Below are positions 49,578-58,283 of a stretch of 64,000 bases of DNA, piece after piece. The stretch lies in the NCBI GenBank assembly GCA_002282715.1, contig NCKC01000007.1, forward strand, positions 1 through 64,000, given 5' to 3'. The position numbers and the translations under genes are program-made. Source of the DNA: Halothiobacillus sp. 15-55-196 (GTDB taxonomy: Bacteria; Pseudomonadota; Gammaproteobacteria; Halothiobacillales; Halothiobacillaceae). Each line of letters opens with the position of its first letter. Position 1 is the stretch's first letter. The notes beneath the pieces were generated by a model. The model did no database searches, was not told the DNA's origin, and saw only the letters and a program-made list of their open reading frames with translations.

Positions 49578-50887
49578 CTATGCGCCGCCGACCCAAACCG
49601 CAAGCAGAGCCCATCCGTCGCCCGATGATCGGAAACAAGAGCCGCCTCCTGAATATCTTCGCCGTACTGTCCATTCTGGCCTTGGGTGGCTGCCAGAATC
49701 AGACAGCAACGGATAAATCAGCCGGGAAGGAAAAAGCCAAAACGGAGAAACCCGCATCAGGAATGCCGGGGATGATGATCACGAAAGTGACCGTCATCAC
49801 GCCCAGCGTACGAACGGTACCCATCACCATGACCGCGGCGGGCACGTTAGCCAGCCCGAACGCCGTCACTCTGACGCCGCAGGTCAGTGGCACCATTGAT
49901 GCTGTGCACGTGCAATCCGGTCAACAGGTTGAAAAGGGTGATCTGCTCTTCTCGCTCGATGCACAACCCTTCGAAACGGCGCTGCTTTCTGCTCGGGCCA
50001 AACTCGAAGGCGACCGCGCCCAGGCGCGCTATGCCGCCCAGCAGGTCAAGCAACTCAAGCCCTTGGTCGAAAAGGAGTACGTCACGCGTCAGTCGTACGA
50101 TCAGGCCGTCGCCACGGCCATGGCCGCCAACGCACTGATCGCTCAGGATGAGGCCGCCATTCAGACAGCGCAAATCAACCTCGGCTACACCAAGATCCGG
50201 GCGCCGATTACCGGACGACTGGGGGAAATTTCGCTCCAACCCGGCAATCTCGTCGTCGCCAATAACACCGCACTGTCGACCCTCGTTTCCAATCGTGAAC
50301 TGCTGGTGAATTTCAGCCTGCCGCAATCGGTCTTGCAAGCACTCCGCAAGGAATGGCCGGGGCTGGGTCAAACCAAACCGGGAGAGAAAAGCGTTCCGCC
50401 GCCCACCGTCGAGGTTCTGGATGAAAACGCCGATCTCGTACTCGGCAAGGGGCACTTGAGCTTCATCGACAACAGCATCAGCGCCGGTACCGGTACCATC
50501 CGCCTGCAGGGGTTGATCGACAACCGCGACGGTTTACTCTGGCCCGGTCAGTTCGTGACGGCACGCCTTACATTGGGTCAAATCCACGATGCGCAGGTTT
50601 TGCCCGCGGCTGCCGTACAAATTGGCGACCAAGGCATGTTTGTCTATCTGTACAAAGACGGTAAAGTCGAAATGCAGACGGTTTCCCCAGCCAGGAACAC
50701 GTCGAACGAAGCCGCCCTGCCCGCAGGCAGCCTGCCCGCCGATGCAAAAGTAATCTATCCCTTACCCGGCCGCATCGCACCCGGTATGCCGGTCGCGCTT
50801 GAAAAGACGAGCAATAAGAAAGCCCAGAGTTCTGAGCACTTAAAAGCGGAATCATCAGCGCATTCAGGTAGTTCGCGCAATGAGTAA
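49574..50887 (+). CDS. RND efflux periplasmic adaptor (lipoprotein)
   Basis: A 437-residue membrane-fusion protein joining the inner-membrane pump to the TolC-type channel. The lipobox is ALGGC near residue 39. The biotinyl-lipoyl-like halves (TPQVSGTIDAVHVQSGQQVEKGDLLFSLD; LGYTKIRAPITGRLGEISLQPGNLV) surround a helical hairpin. The start ATG overlaps the TolC stop (ATGA), so they are translationally coupled. Confidence 0.94.
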   Translation: MTMRRRPKPQAEPIRRPMIGNKSRLLNIFAVLSILALGGCQNQTATDKSAGKEKAKTEKPASGMPGMMITKVTVITPSVRTVPITMTAAGTLASPNAVTLTPQVSGTIDAVHVQSGQQVEKGDLLFSLDAQPFETALLSARAKLEGDRAQARYAAQQVKQLKPLVEKEYVTRQSYDQAVATAMAANALIAQDEAAIQTAQINLGYTKIRAPITGRLGEISLQPGNLVVANNTALSTLVSNRELLVNFSLPQSVLQALRKEWPGLGQTKPGEKSVPPPTVEVLDENADLVLGKGHLSFIDNSISAGTGTIRLQGLIDNRDGLLWPGQFVTARLTLGQIHDAQVLPAAAVQIGDQGMFVYLYKDGKVEMQTVSPARNTSNEAALPAGSLPADAKVIYPLPGRIAPGMPVALEKTSNKKAQSSEHLKAESSAHSGSSRNE

Positions 50888-53800
50888 CGCAATCGGCAAC
50901 CTGGCTGCGCCGTTCATTCGGCGCCCGGTCATGACGACCGTGCTCTTTGCTGCGTTGATACTGTTTGGCGTGTTTGCCTGGCGGGCATTGCCGGTCGCCA
51001 TGCTGCCGAATGTCGCATTCCCGACGGTCTCGGTTTCCGCCAGCCTGCCCGGTGCCAGTGCCGAGCTCATGGCCAGTGCCGTCGCTTCGCCGATGGAACA
51101 GGCGTTTTCGGGGATTCCCGGTCTGCTGTCCGTCAACTCGGTCAACAGCACGGGCACGACCCGCATAACCCTGCAATTCGATTTGAGTCGCGACATCAAT
51201 GCCGCCACGCAGGACACGCAAGCTGCGGTCACACAGGCGTCGCGCTTCTTCCCCAGCACGATGACCCAACAGCCGACCGTGCGGCAACAGAATCCGACCA
51301 GTAGCCCCATCGTCTTTATAGGTTTGTCCGCCCCCGACATGCCGCTGTACCAACTCGATGCCTTTGCCGAACAGCAACTGGCTGTGAAGCTACAGTCCAT
51401 TCCGGGCGTTTCGGAAGTACGGGTGTTCGGTGGTCAAACCTACGCCGTGCGGCTACTTTTGAACCCTTATGCCATGCAGGCGCGCAATCTTTCCCTGACC
51501 AATCTGGTCGGTGCAATCGACAGCAAGAATGCGAATCTGCCGCAGGGCACCCTGCAAAGCCCGAGCCGTTCATACAACCTCAAGGTCGATGGCCAGTTGA
51601 CCAACGCGGCACAATTCAACAAGCTCATCGTGGCCTACAACAACGGCGCACCGGTCAAACTCAACCAGCTGGGGTACGCGGTGGATGGCGTACAGCAGAA
51701 CACGCGTGCCACCTGGATCAACAATGAGCGCGGCATCATTCTCGCCATTGTTCGTCAGCCCGATAGCAATACCGTCGATATCGCCAAGGCAATCCGGGAC
51801 GCGCTACCCAAACTCAATGCGACGCTACCGGGCGGCGCCAAGATGCAGATCATCTACGATAAATCCACCTATGTGCAGGCAGCTGTCGATGAAGTGGAAT
51901 TCACCCTGGTTCTGGCGAGTCTGCTGGTCGCCGCGGTGATCTGGCTGTTCCTCGGTCAATGGCGACAAACGCTCATCGCAGTGATTTCCATTCCGATCTC
52001 GATTCTGGGCACATTTGCCGTCATGCATCTGCTCGGCTTCAGCCTGAACATCCTGACGCTGTTGGCGCTGACACTCGCGGTTGGTTTTGTTGTGGATGAT
52101 GCGGTCGTCATGCTCGAAAACATCTCCCGCCACCGCGAAATGGGCAAAAGCCCGATGCAGGCTGCACTGATCGGCAGCCGGGAAATCGGCTTCACGATTC
52201 TGTCGATGACGCTCTCGCTGGCGGCCGTGTTCCTGCCGCTGATCCTGATGGGCGGCCTGCTCGGAAGATTGTTCCTCGAATTCGGCGCCACGATCGGTAT
52301 CGTGATTCTCATGTCAGGGCTGGTGGCCCTCTCGCTCACGCCCATGTTGCTGGCCCGAATGCGCGAGCAGAAGCAAACCGGCTCCACCGTTTCGCCACAA
52401 CCGGGGCTGTTTGGCCGCAGTTTCAACGCACTCACCCGGGCTTATGTCCGCTCGTTGCGCTGGTCGCTGAAGTTTCGCTGGTTGATTCTGCTCGCGGCGG
52501 CCGGTTCGCTTGCGGGTGCCGTCTTTTTCTTCCAGCATCTTGAAAAGGCGTTCATACCCAATTCGGATACCGGCATGGTGATGGGCTTGTTGAGCTATCC
52601 GGAAGGGATCAGCTTCGATCAGCTCAAAGATCAGCAACAGCTTATTTCCAGGGAATTGCAGAAAAACCCCGCGGTATTGACCGTCATGTCGAATGCCGGT
52701 CAGGGCGGCGCAGGCGGTGGCGGCAGCAATGTCGGTTTTATGATGATCCAGCTCAAACCGGCCAGCGAACGCGCGCCATTGAACACGGTTATTCAGGAAT
52801 TCCGCAAAACCATGGCGAAGCTCTCCGATCGTCTGGGGTCGACGCGCGCCTTCTTCATCGAGCCACCTGCCATTCAAATCGGTGCGCTTTCCTCGAATTC
52901 GAACTACCAGTTTGTTCTGCAATCAACCAATCAGGATCAGCTCAATGAGGCCGCACAGGCATTCCTACCCTATCTGCGTGCCGTTCCCGGTGTAACGAGT
53001 GTCGATTCCAGCCTGCAAATCCGCAACCCGCAAATCAACGTGGATATCCTGCGTGAACGCGCCGCCGCTCTTGGCGTTACCCCAAGCGCGCTCGAACAGA
53101 CGCTGAATCTGGCGTTTGGCGGCACCCAGGTCAGTACGATTTATGGCGCGAGCAACCAGTACCAAGTCATCGCTGAACTGGCGCCGCAGTATCAGAATGA
53201 CATCTCCGCGCTGGACGCCATCAGCGTACCCGGCAGCAATAACACGCTAGTCCCCTTGAGCGCGGTGGCACGCTTTTCCACTGGCGTCGGGCCGCTGTCC
53301 ATCACCCATTACGGTCAACTGCCGTCGATCACCCTGTCGTTCGATCTCAAACCCGGCTATTCGCTCGATCAGGTCAGCCGGGCCATTGAACAAACCGCAT
53401 TGGAACATCTGCCCCAGAATGTCAGCGGCCAGTTCGCCGGTTCCGCGCAGGCATTCCAGGATTCGCTCAAGACGCTACCGTTATTGCTCGGTGCCACCAT
53501 TCTTGTGATCTACGTCATCCTTGCGATCCTGTATGAACACTTCATTCACCCGCTCACCATCCTGACCGCCCTACCCCTGGCCGGCTTCGGTGCACTGGCT
53601 TCGCTGTATCTGTTCAACCAGCCGCTCGATGTATTCAGCTTTGTCGGCATCATCATGCTGGTGGGGTTGGTGAAGAAGAACGGCATCATCATGCTGGATT
53701 TCGCCATCCAACGACGACGAGAAGGCGAAAGCGCGATTGATGCGATGGTTGATGCCTGTACCGTGCGTTTCCGGCCGATCATGATGACCACACTCGCCGC

Positions 53801-54038
53801 CATTCTGGGCACCCTGCCCATTGCCGTCGGTTTCGGAGCACAGGCAGAAGCGCATCAGGCGCTAGGAATTGCCGTTGTCGGTGGCTTGGTGTTTTCCCAG
53901 TTATTGACGCTGTACGTCACTCCGGCGTTCTACGTGGTGGCCGAAGGGCTGACTGGACGGGAAAAGAAAAGTACTGAGGAAGAATCGACCGTAGTCGGTC
54001 AGGCCCTGACTGATCAGGCCCGAACTAATCAAGAATAA
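50880..54038 (+). CDS. RND-family multidrug efflux inner-membrane pump
   Basis: A 1052-residue HAE1-type transporter with two halves of one plus five membrane helices and large periplasmic loops. It begins AAPFIRRPVMTTVLFAALILFGV. The proton-relay segment LTLALAVGFVVDDAVVMLENISRH carries the paired aspartates. Drug-pathway text includes FAVMHLLGFSLNILTLLAL. It uses protons to expel substrates through the adaptor and TolC channel. The start overlaps the adaptor end by 8 nt, and its 3' end overlaps convergent ubiA by 10 nt. Substrate unknown. Confidence 0.95.
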   Translation: MSNAIGNLAAPFIRRPVMTTVLFAALILFGVFAWRALPVAMLPNVAFPTVSVSASLPGASAELMASAVASPMEQAFSGIPGLLSVNSVNSTGTTRITLQFDLSRDINAATQDTQAAVTQASRFFPSTMTQQPTVRQQNPTSSPIVFIGLSAPDMPLYQLDAFAEQQLAVKLQSIPGVSEVRVFGGQTYAVRLLLNPYAMQARNLSLTNLVGAIDSKNANLPQGTLQSPSRSYNLKVDGQLTNAAQFNKLIVAYNNGAPVKLNQLGYAVDGVQQNTRATWINNERGIILAIVRQPDSNTVDIAKAIRDALPKLNATLPGGAKMQIIYDKSTYVQAAVDEVEFTLVLASLLVAAVIWLFLGQWRQTLIAVISIPISILGTFAVMHLLGFSLNILTLLALTLAVGFVVDDAVVMLENISRHREMGKSPMQAALIGSREIGFTILSMTLSLAAVFLPLILMGGLLGRLFLEFGATIGIVILMSGLVALSLTPMLLARMREQKQTGSTVSPQPGLFGRSFNALTRAYVRSLRWSLKFRWLILLAAAGSLAGAVFFFQHLEKAFIPNSDTGMVMGLLSYPEGISFDQLKDQQQLISRELQKNPAVLTVMSNAGQGGAGGGGSNVGFMMIQLKPASERAPLNTVIQEFRKTMAKLSDRLGSTRAFFIEPPAIQIGALSSNSNYQFVLQSTNQDQLNEAAQAFLPYLRAVPGVTSVDSSLQIRNPQINVDILRERAAALGVTPSALEQTLNLAFGGTQVSTIYGASNQYQVIAELAPQYQNDISALDAISVPGSNNTLVPLSAVARFSTGVGPLSITHYGQLPSITLSFDLKPGYSLDQVSRAIEQTALEHLPQNVSGQFAGSAQAFQDSLKTLPLLLGATILVIYVILAILYEHFIHPLTILTALPLAGFGALASLYLFNQPLDVFSFVGIIMLVGLVKKNGIIMLDFAIQRRREGESAIDAMVDACTVRFRPIMMTTLAAILGTLPIAVGFGAQAEAHQALGIAVVGGLVFSQLLTLYVTPAFYVVAEGLTGREKKSTEEESTVVGQALTDQARTNQE

Positions 54039-54901
54039 GCCAACAGCAAGGCGATCATCACCAGTGCGCCGAATACGTTATTCCGCAGAAAGGCACGAAC
54101 GCAATGCGCGGGGTCGCGGTCCCGGGCGGAATACACAATCCATACCGCACTGACGGCGGCGAGCAACAGCGCCATGAACGGGATCAGACCGAATCCCTGA
54201 ATCACGCCGATCAGGATCAGGGTCGCCAGTGTGGCAACATACAGCGCGCTCACGATCAGCAAGTCGAAGCGACCGAACAGCACGGCGGTCGATTTCACGC
54301 CCACCTTCAGATCGTCCTCCCGATCGGCCATCGCATACAGCGTGTCGTAGGCCACCGTCCAGAACATATTGGCGATGAACAGCAACCAGCCAACCATGGG
54401 AACCGTTCCCGTCTGAGCGGCAAACGCCATCGGTATGGCCCAGCCGAATGCCATGCCGAGTTGAACCTGCGGCAAGTGGTGAAAGCGTTTACCAAAGGGA
54501 TAGGTTGCCGCCAGAATTAATGCCACGATCGAAAGCAGAATCGTCGTGGTATTGAGTTGCAGCACCAGAACCAACCCCACCAGTGACAGGAACACGAATA
54601 CACCAACCGCCTCACTCGGCCGGATCAGCCCGGCCGCCAAAGGGCGGTTTTTCGTGCGTGCCACATGCCCATCGACATGTCTATCGGCGTAATCATTGAT
54701 GGCACAACCGGCCGACCGCATTACCACCACGCCCAAGGTAAAGATCACGAGCAGACGCCAATCGGGCACGCCGCCTGCCGCCAGCCACAGGGCCCACCAC
54801 GTCGGCCACAGCAAGAGATAAATGCCGATCGGGCGATTTAGGCGTGTCAGCGCGATGTACAGCGGCAGACGATCCCGGATGAGTTGCAGAAAATGAGTCA
54901 A
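54029..54901 (-). CDS. ubiA: 4-hydroxybenzoate polyprenyltransferase
   Basis: UbiA joins the polyprenyl tail to 4-hydroxybenzoate in ubiquinone synthesis at the inner membrane. The 290-residue protein has about eight hydrophobic segments and both prenyl-diphosphate motifs: CAINDYADRHVDGHV and YDTLYAMADREDDLKVG. It starts MTHFLQLIRDRLPLYIALTRLNRPIG. No ubiC is adjacent. Confidence 0.95.
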   Translation of the reverse strand: MTHFLQLIRDRLPLYIALTRLNRPIGIYLLLWPTWWALWLAAGGVPDWRLLVIFTLGVVVMRSAGCAINDYADRHVDGHVARTKNRPLAAGLIRPSEAVGVFVFLSLVGLVLVLQLNTTTILLSIVALILAATYPFGKRFHHLPQVQLGMAFGWAIPMAFAAQTGTVPMVGWLLFIANMFWTVAYDTLYAMADREDDLKVGVKSTAVLFGRFDLLIVSALYVATLATLILIGVIQGFGLIPFMALLLAAVSAVWIVYSARDRDPAHCVRAFLRNNVFGALVMIALLLAYS

Positions 54902-54957
54902 GGCGACCTCTGAGTGTGGATAGCCAATCAGACCGGACAGGCAGAAGGCGAGGGTAT

Positions 54958-55008
54958 CTTAGAAGCGCTGATTTATTCCAAGGATGGAATAAATCAGCAT
55001 TTACTTAG
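54958..55008. repeat. Family B solo hairpin (minimal element)
   Basis: GCTGATTTATTCC and GGAATAAATCAGC form a perfect 13-bp stem around a 5-nt centre (aagga/t), bounded on each side by CTTAG. The two ends match those of the 123-bp element at 57220, so this is probably an internal-deletion form. It lies in the 288-bp gap between the YqcI/YcgG-like gene and ubiA. Confidence 0.7.
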
Positions 55009-55202
55009 GGAACCTCTGATTGAATCCTTCGTGGCCGAGACGGGCTTTTGAGGGATGAGTCGCAAGGCGCGGCGCGAAACGGGCTTGCGCCAGCTTAATG
55101 CGAAGCAGGCGCAAGCCCGCGTTAATGGTTATTCCATTCGTGAGCGGCGCAACACGGCGGGCTTACGCCAGCTCCGCGTAAAATCGCCCTCAAAAGCCTG
55201 TC
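55007..55202. repeat. Composite repeat with nested palindromes
   Basis: It starts AGGGAACCTCTGATTGAATCC directly after the solo hairpin. GACGGGCTTTTGAGGG (55039-55054) pairs with CCCTCAAAAGCCTGTC (55187-55202) with one mismatch in 16. Inside, CGGGCTTGCGCC (55080-55091) pairs perfectly with GGCGCAAGCCCG (55108-55119). The right arm contains the stop codon and final residues of the minus-strand gene at 55190. No coding sequence is seen inside. Confidence 0.6.
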
Positions 55203-56425
55203 CCATGCGGGTTGCCGCCCAAAAGCCGCAACACTTCGTTATCGGCCTTGGCATCGTAGCGTAAACTACGACCTGCGGCCTCTGCCTCGTTTTGCGGCCA
55301 CCACGCGACCGGTGGGTCTTTCGGATTCATTGGGCGTAGGTAACGCGCGCTTTCTGCGAGCTTGTTTTCATTGTCATAGTCCATGCCATGTTTGTTGAAG
55401 CTGGACAGAATCCGTTCACGGGAAATAGCCTCCATCTCGCCGATCAACCCCGGGTGATGCCGCAGGACAAAATCGGGCTGGAAGAAAAAATAGGTCTGAT
55501 CGAACCCGTGCGGATAACGCGGGTGATCCGGTGGGTAGCAAGTGCCGAATGTGGTCAAAAACATGGATTCACCGGCCCAGTCGAATTTCCAGCCCGGCTT
55601 GCCCGGCTCGCCTTCAAGGCAGTGGGAACGCGCCGGGTCGATGCCGTTGAGCACCGCCAGTAACCGGGCCGTGGTGCGGGCAAGTTCGTCGATACTGGAA
55701 CTGAACGACGCGGGCATACGAAACGCAAAGCCTTTGAATTTCTCCTTGCGCGCGATGGTCATGAAACGGAACAGGCCTTGAGCGAAACGGGCGGCGTTCT
55801 GCTCGAATGTTTCGTCACCACGCCAGTTGTCCGCACCCCAGTATTTGCCTGAGGGCGCAAAAATACAGTGTGTTTTTTCAATGGCCGTGATGAATTCGAG
55901 ATGCGTCGGCGAGAATACCGGCTCGTAAGCCAAAGGGTTACGGGCACGAGATTTCAACAAGGCCAACACCGATGGCGCGCCCCAGGCCGATTCCAACACA
56001 CCCAGATGTTCCGGTTGGTTCACGGCAATCCAGGCAAACAATTCATTGGTCAGCAACTGAACAGAAGCGTCTTCTGTTTCCGGCAAGCGAGGCGCCGTCT
56101 CGATTCGGGCGTAAAAGTTCAGTGTTATGCGCAAGGCTGCAAGCCATTCGGGCAAGCGCTGCAGCGGGAACGCTTCGCGGTGCTCGTCATTACGGCAGGT
56201 TTTCAGGAATTTTTCAGGCTGAACATAATAGCGGTGAGCCGTCAGCAAGGTTATATAGGAAAGCAGCGCCTGGTCGGCTGCATCGGCAAGGCGGTTCGAC
56301 GCCCAGCGGCCTAAGAGGAGATCCAGCAGGAATAAGGTGCCGACATCGTCCAGCTCTGTTCCCTCCGATCGGGCGAACGCATCGGCCGCCCGCCGGCCAA
56401 GTACGAATATTTTCATTAAATTCAT
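55190..56425 (-). CDS. YqcI/YcgG-like protein
   Basis: A 411-residue soluble protein from the ATG at 56425 (MNLMKIFVLGRRAADAFARSE). The C-terminal half resembles the YqcI/YcgG family of unknown function (FAPSGKYWGADNW, AFRMPASFSSSIDELARTT, CYPPDHPRYPHGFDQTYFFFQPDFVL). The N-terminal 190 residues are helical and unrecognised. Frame extension upstream to 56770 overlaps scpB and has no support. The gene follows scpB with about 104 nt between. Its last codons lie in a repeat arm, so the C-terminus may be altered. Confidence 0.6.
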   Translation of the reverse strand: MNLMKIFVLGRRAADAFARSEGTELDDVGTLFLLDLLLGRWASNRLADAADQALLSYITLLTAHRYYVQPEKFLKTCRNDEHREAFPLQRLPEWLAALRITLNFYARIETAPRLPETEDASVQLLTNELFAWIAVNQPEHLGVLESAWGAPSVLALLKSRARNPLAYEPVFSPTHLEFITAIEKTHCIFAPSGKYWGADNWRGDETFEQNAARFAQGLFRFMTIARKEKFKGFAFRMPASFSSSIDELARTTARLLAVLNGIDPARSHCLEGEPGKPGWKFDWAGESMFLTTFGTCYPPDHPRYPHGFDQTYFFFQPDFVLRHHPGLIGEMEAISRERILSSFNKHGMDYDNENKLAESARYLRPMNPKDPPVAWWPQNEAEAAGRSLRYDAKADNEVLRLLGGNPHGTGF

Positions 56426-56529
56426 GGGTATCTTCTCTGCAAATCTGCACGAAAGGTACCGTAATTCCTCCGTCAGGACAAAGTTTTGCCGCTCGATTTG
56501 CGGACATGACCAAGGCAGAGTCGAGGCTG

Positions 56530-57114
56530 TTACACATCCATCGTGCCTTGGTGCACGTAGTCGTCGAATGCCGGCAGGGACGCCAGAGAATCGAGGCCGA
56601 AATCCTGAAGAAACTGTGCCGTGGTACCCAATAGTTCCGGTTTGCCCGGTGTGTCCTTGTGGCCGACCGACCGGATCCAGCCACGCTCGACCAAGGTACG
56701 GATGATCTGCGGATTGACGCTCACACCGCGCACGGCTTCGATTTCTCCGCGGGTAATGGGCTGCCGCCATGCGATCAGCGCCAAAGTTTCCAATACGGCA
56801 CGTGAATAGCGGCTGGTCCGTGGCGCTTCGCTGCGGGCGAGGTAAGGCGCGATCTGATCATTGGCGAGCAATCGCCAGCTCGATACACCGGCCACTTCGC
56901 GGCGTTCAAGATCAATGAACGGATGCGCATCGTACCGGGCTTGCAACCGCGCCAACGCTTCGCTCAAAGTGGCAACTGGTGTCTCGGAACCGATCATCCG
57001 TTGTAGATCCGCCAGACTCAAGGGCGCATCGCTGGCCAGCAGCAAGGCCTCGATCAGCGCTTCCAGCGCGGCTTGTTTTCCCGCATCCGGCGCCAATGTC
57101 AGTTCCTGATTCAA
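56530..57114 (-). CDS. scpB: Segregation and condensation protein B
   Basis: ScpB is a winged-helix partner of the SMC-ScpA condensin. Text EALIEALLLASDAPLSLADLQRMIG, RYSRAVLETLALIAWRQPITRGEIEAVRGVSVNPQIIRTLVERGWI and GTTAQFLQDFGLDSL is characteristic. I place the start at TTG 57114 (reading LNQELTLAPDAGKQ, 194 residues) with AGGA nine nt upstream. A TTG at 57213 is possible but would sit next to a Zur-type operator. scpA is not in the window, although the two are usually adjacent. Confidence 0.88.
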   Translation of the reverse strand: MNQELTLAPDAGKQAALEALIEALLLASDAPLSLADLQRMIGSETPVATLSEALARLQARYDAHPFIDLERREVAGVSSWRLLANDQIAPYLARSEAPRTSRYSRAVLETLALIAWRQPITRGEIEAVRGVSVNPQIIRTLVERGWIRSVGHKDTPGKPELLGTTAQFLQDFGLDSLASLPAFDDYVHQGTMDV

Positions 57115-57197
57115 TGTTCCGCTTCCTGATCGTGTATGGGTTTCACCCTGGTTTTCACTTTGGCCAAGAATATATGCACTTTGTGTGCTGATAAATA

Positions 57198-57212
57198 CGT
57201 TATAATGTACCA
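57198..57212. promoter_or_regulatory. Probable Zur operator and -10 of the znu operon
   Basis: CGTTATAATGTACCA matches 12 of 15 positions of the gammaproteobacterial Zur core TGTTATAATATAACA as I remember it. TACGTTATAATGTA is nearly a perfect palindrome. TATAAT at 57201-57206 can be the plus-strand -10 hexamer; no good -35 is visible. Its position upstream of a zinc-uptake operon supports zinc-dependent repression. Confidence 0.6.
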
Positions 57213-57219
57213 AAATATT

Positions 57220-57352
57220 CTTAGGGAAGCGCTGATTTATTCAGTGCTTCCCGCTTGGGGCAGGATGCCCCAACACGAACAAAGACGTAAGTCTTTGATT
57301 CGTGAGAGCCATCGCGGGCGTGTACCGCGAGAATAAATCAGCATTTACTTAG
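57220..57352. repeat. Family B element in the znuA leader, cloverleaf-like
   Basis: CTTAG occurs at both edges (57220-57224, 57348-57352). GCTGATTTATTC (57231-57242) and GAATAAATCAGC (57331-57342) form a perfect 12-bp outer stem. Inside are three hairpins: TTGGGGC/GCCCCAA (57255-57273), a CACGAA...AAAGAC-gtaa-GTCTTT...TTCGTG stem (57274-57304), and TCGCGG/CCGCGA (57312-57330). It lies between the Zur-type site and the znuA start. Confidence 0.75.
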
Positions 57353-57395
57353 AGCCTTCGCTCCGTTCCCTCAATCATCTAACAAAGAGTTTGCC

Positions 57396-58277
57396 ATGCG
57401 TCTTTTCTTTGCACCGTTTCAGATTGCATTGTTACTGATTCTCAACCTGGCTGCGGCTTCGGTCTGGGCGGCAACACCCATCGACGTGGCTGTCAGCATT
57501 CCACCCCAAAAATATTTCGTGCAGATGATCGGGGGTGATCATGTGACCGTCGAGGTTCTGGTCCCCGCCAATGCCGAGCCGGAAACCTACGAACCCACGC
57601 CACGCCAGATTGCCGATCTTTCCAAGGCCGATCTGTACATGGAAATCGGCGTACCGCTCGAACGAGCCTGGTTAGCTCGTTTTACCGCGGCCAACCCGAA
57701 AATGGTTGTGGTAAATACCGCTCGCGGCATCGAGCGGATGCCGATGATTCGGCACGACCATGCTCATGGTGCAGCCAAAGGGTCGGGACTTGATCCGCAT
57801 ATCTGGTTATCGCCGGTATTGGTTCGCATTCAGGCCATGAATATTCGGGATGCGCTGATCAAGGCCGATCCCGCGCACGCCGCCGATTACCTGCAAGGCT
57901 ATGCCAGGCTCGCCCGAAAAATCGACCAGGTCGATAGTGACATTCTCCAGTCTCTGGTCGATCATCCGCTCAAACAGACCCGATTTATCGTATTTCACCC
58001 GGCATTCGGTTATTTCGCCGCAGCCTACGGGTTGACCCAGGTGCCCATCGAAATCGAAGGCAAGGAACCCGGCCCGCGACAACTCGGCGAGCTGATCGAC
58101 TTTGCGAAAAAGAACAACATCAAGGTCGTTTTCATCGAACCTCAATTCGCACAAAAAGCCGCCAAAACCATTGCCGACTCCATCGGTGGCGAGGTGGTAA
58201 CCATCGACCCGTTGCAAGAAGACTGGCCTGCCGGTATGGAAGCGATTGCCACGGCATTGAACAAAGCACTGCGTTAA
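57396..58277 (+). CDS. znuA: Zinc/manganese ABC transporter substrate-binding protein
   Basis: A 293-residue periplasmic metal-binding protein with signal peptide ending near VWAATPI (residue 26). It is a cluster A-I binding protein: VSIPPQKYFVQMIGG, EPETYEPTPRQIADLSKADLYMEIG and LDPHIWLSP supply ligand histidines. A short His-rich loop (RHDHAHG) fits a zinc-uptake protein. The missing long His loop leaves manganese possible, but the Zur-type operator favours zinc. Confidence 0.88.
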   Translation: MRLFFAPFQIALLLILNLAAASVWAATPIDVAVSIPPQKYFVQMIGGDHVTVEVLVPANAEPETYEPTPRQIADLSKADLYMEIGVPLERAWLARFTAANPKMVVVNTARGIERMPMIRHDHAHGAAKGSGLDPHIWLSPVLVRIQAMNIRDALIKADPAHAADYLQGYARLARKIDQVDSDILQSLVDHPLKQTRFIVFHPAFGYFAAAYGLTQVPIEIEGKEPGPRQLGELIDFAKKNNIKVVFIEPQFAQKAAKTIADSIGGEVVTIDPLQEDWPAGMEAIATALNKALR

Positions 58278-58283
58278 CCACAC

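Noticed and set aside
55039-55202. Possible CRISPR or integron site
   Set aside because: Repeats are inverted and nested rather than direct and evenly spaced, and no cas or integrase gene is near.
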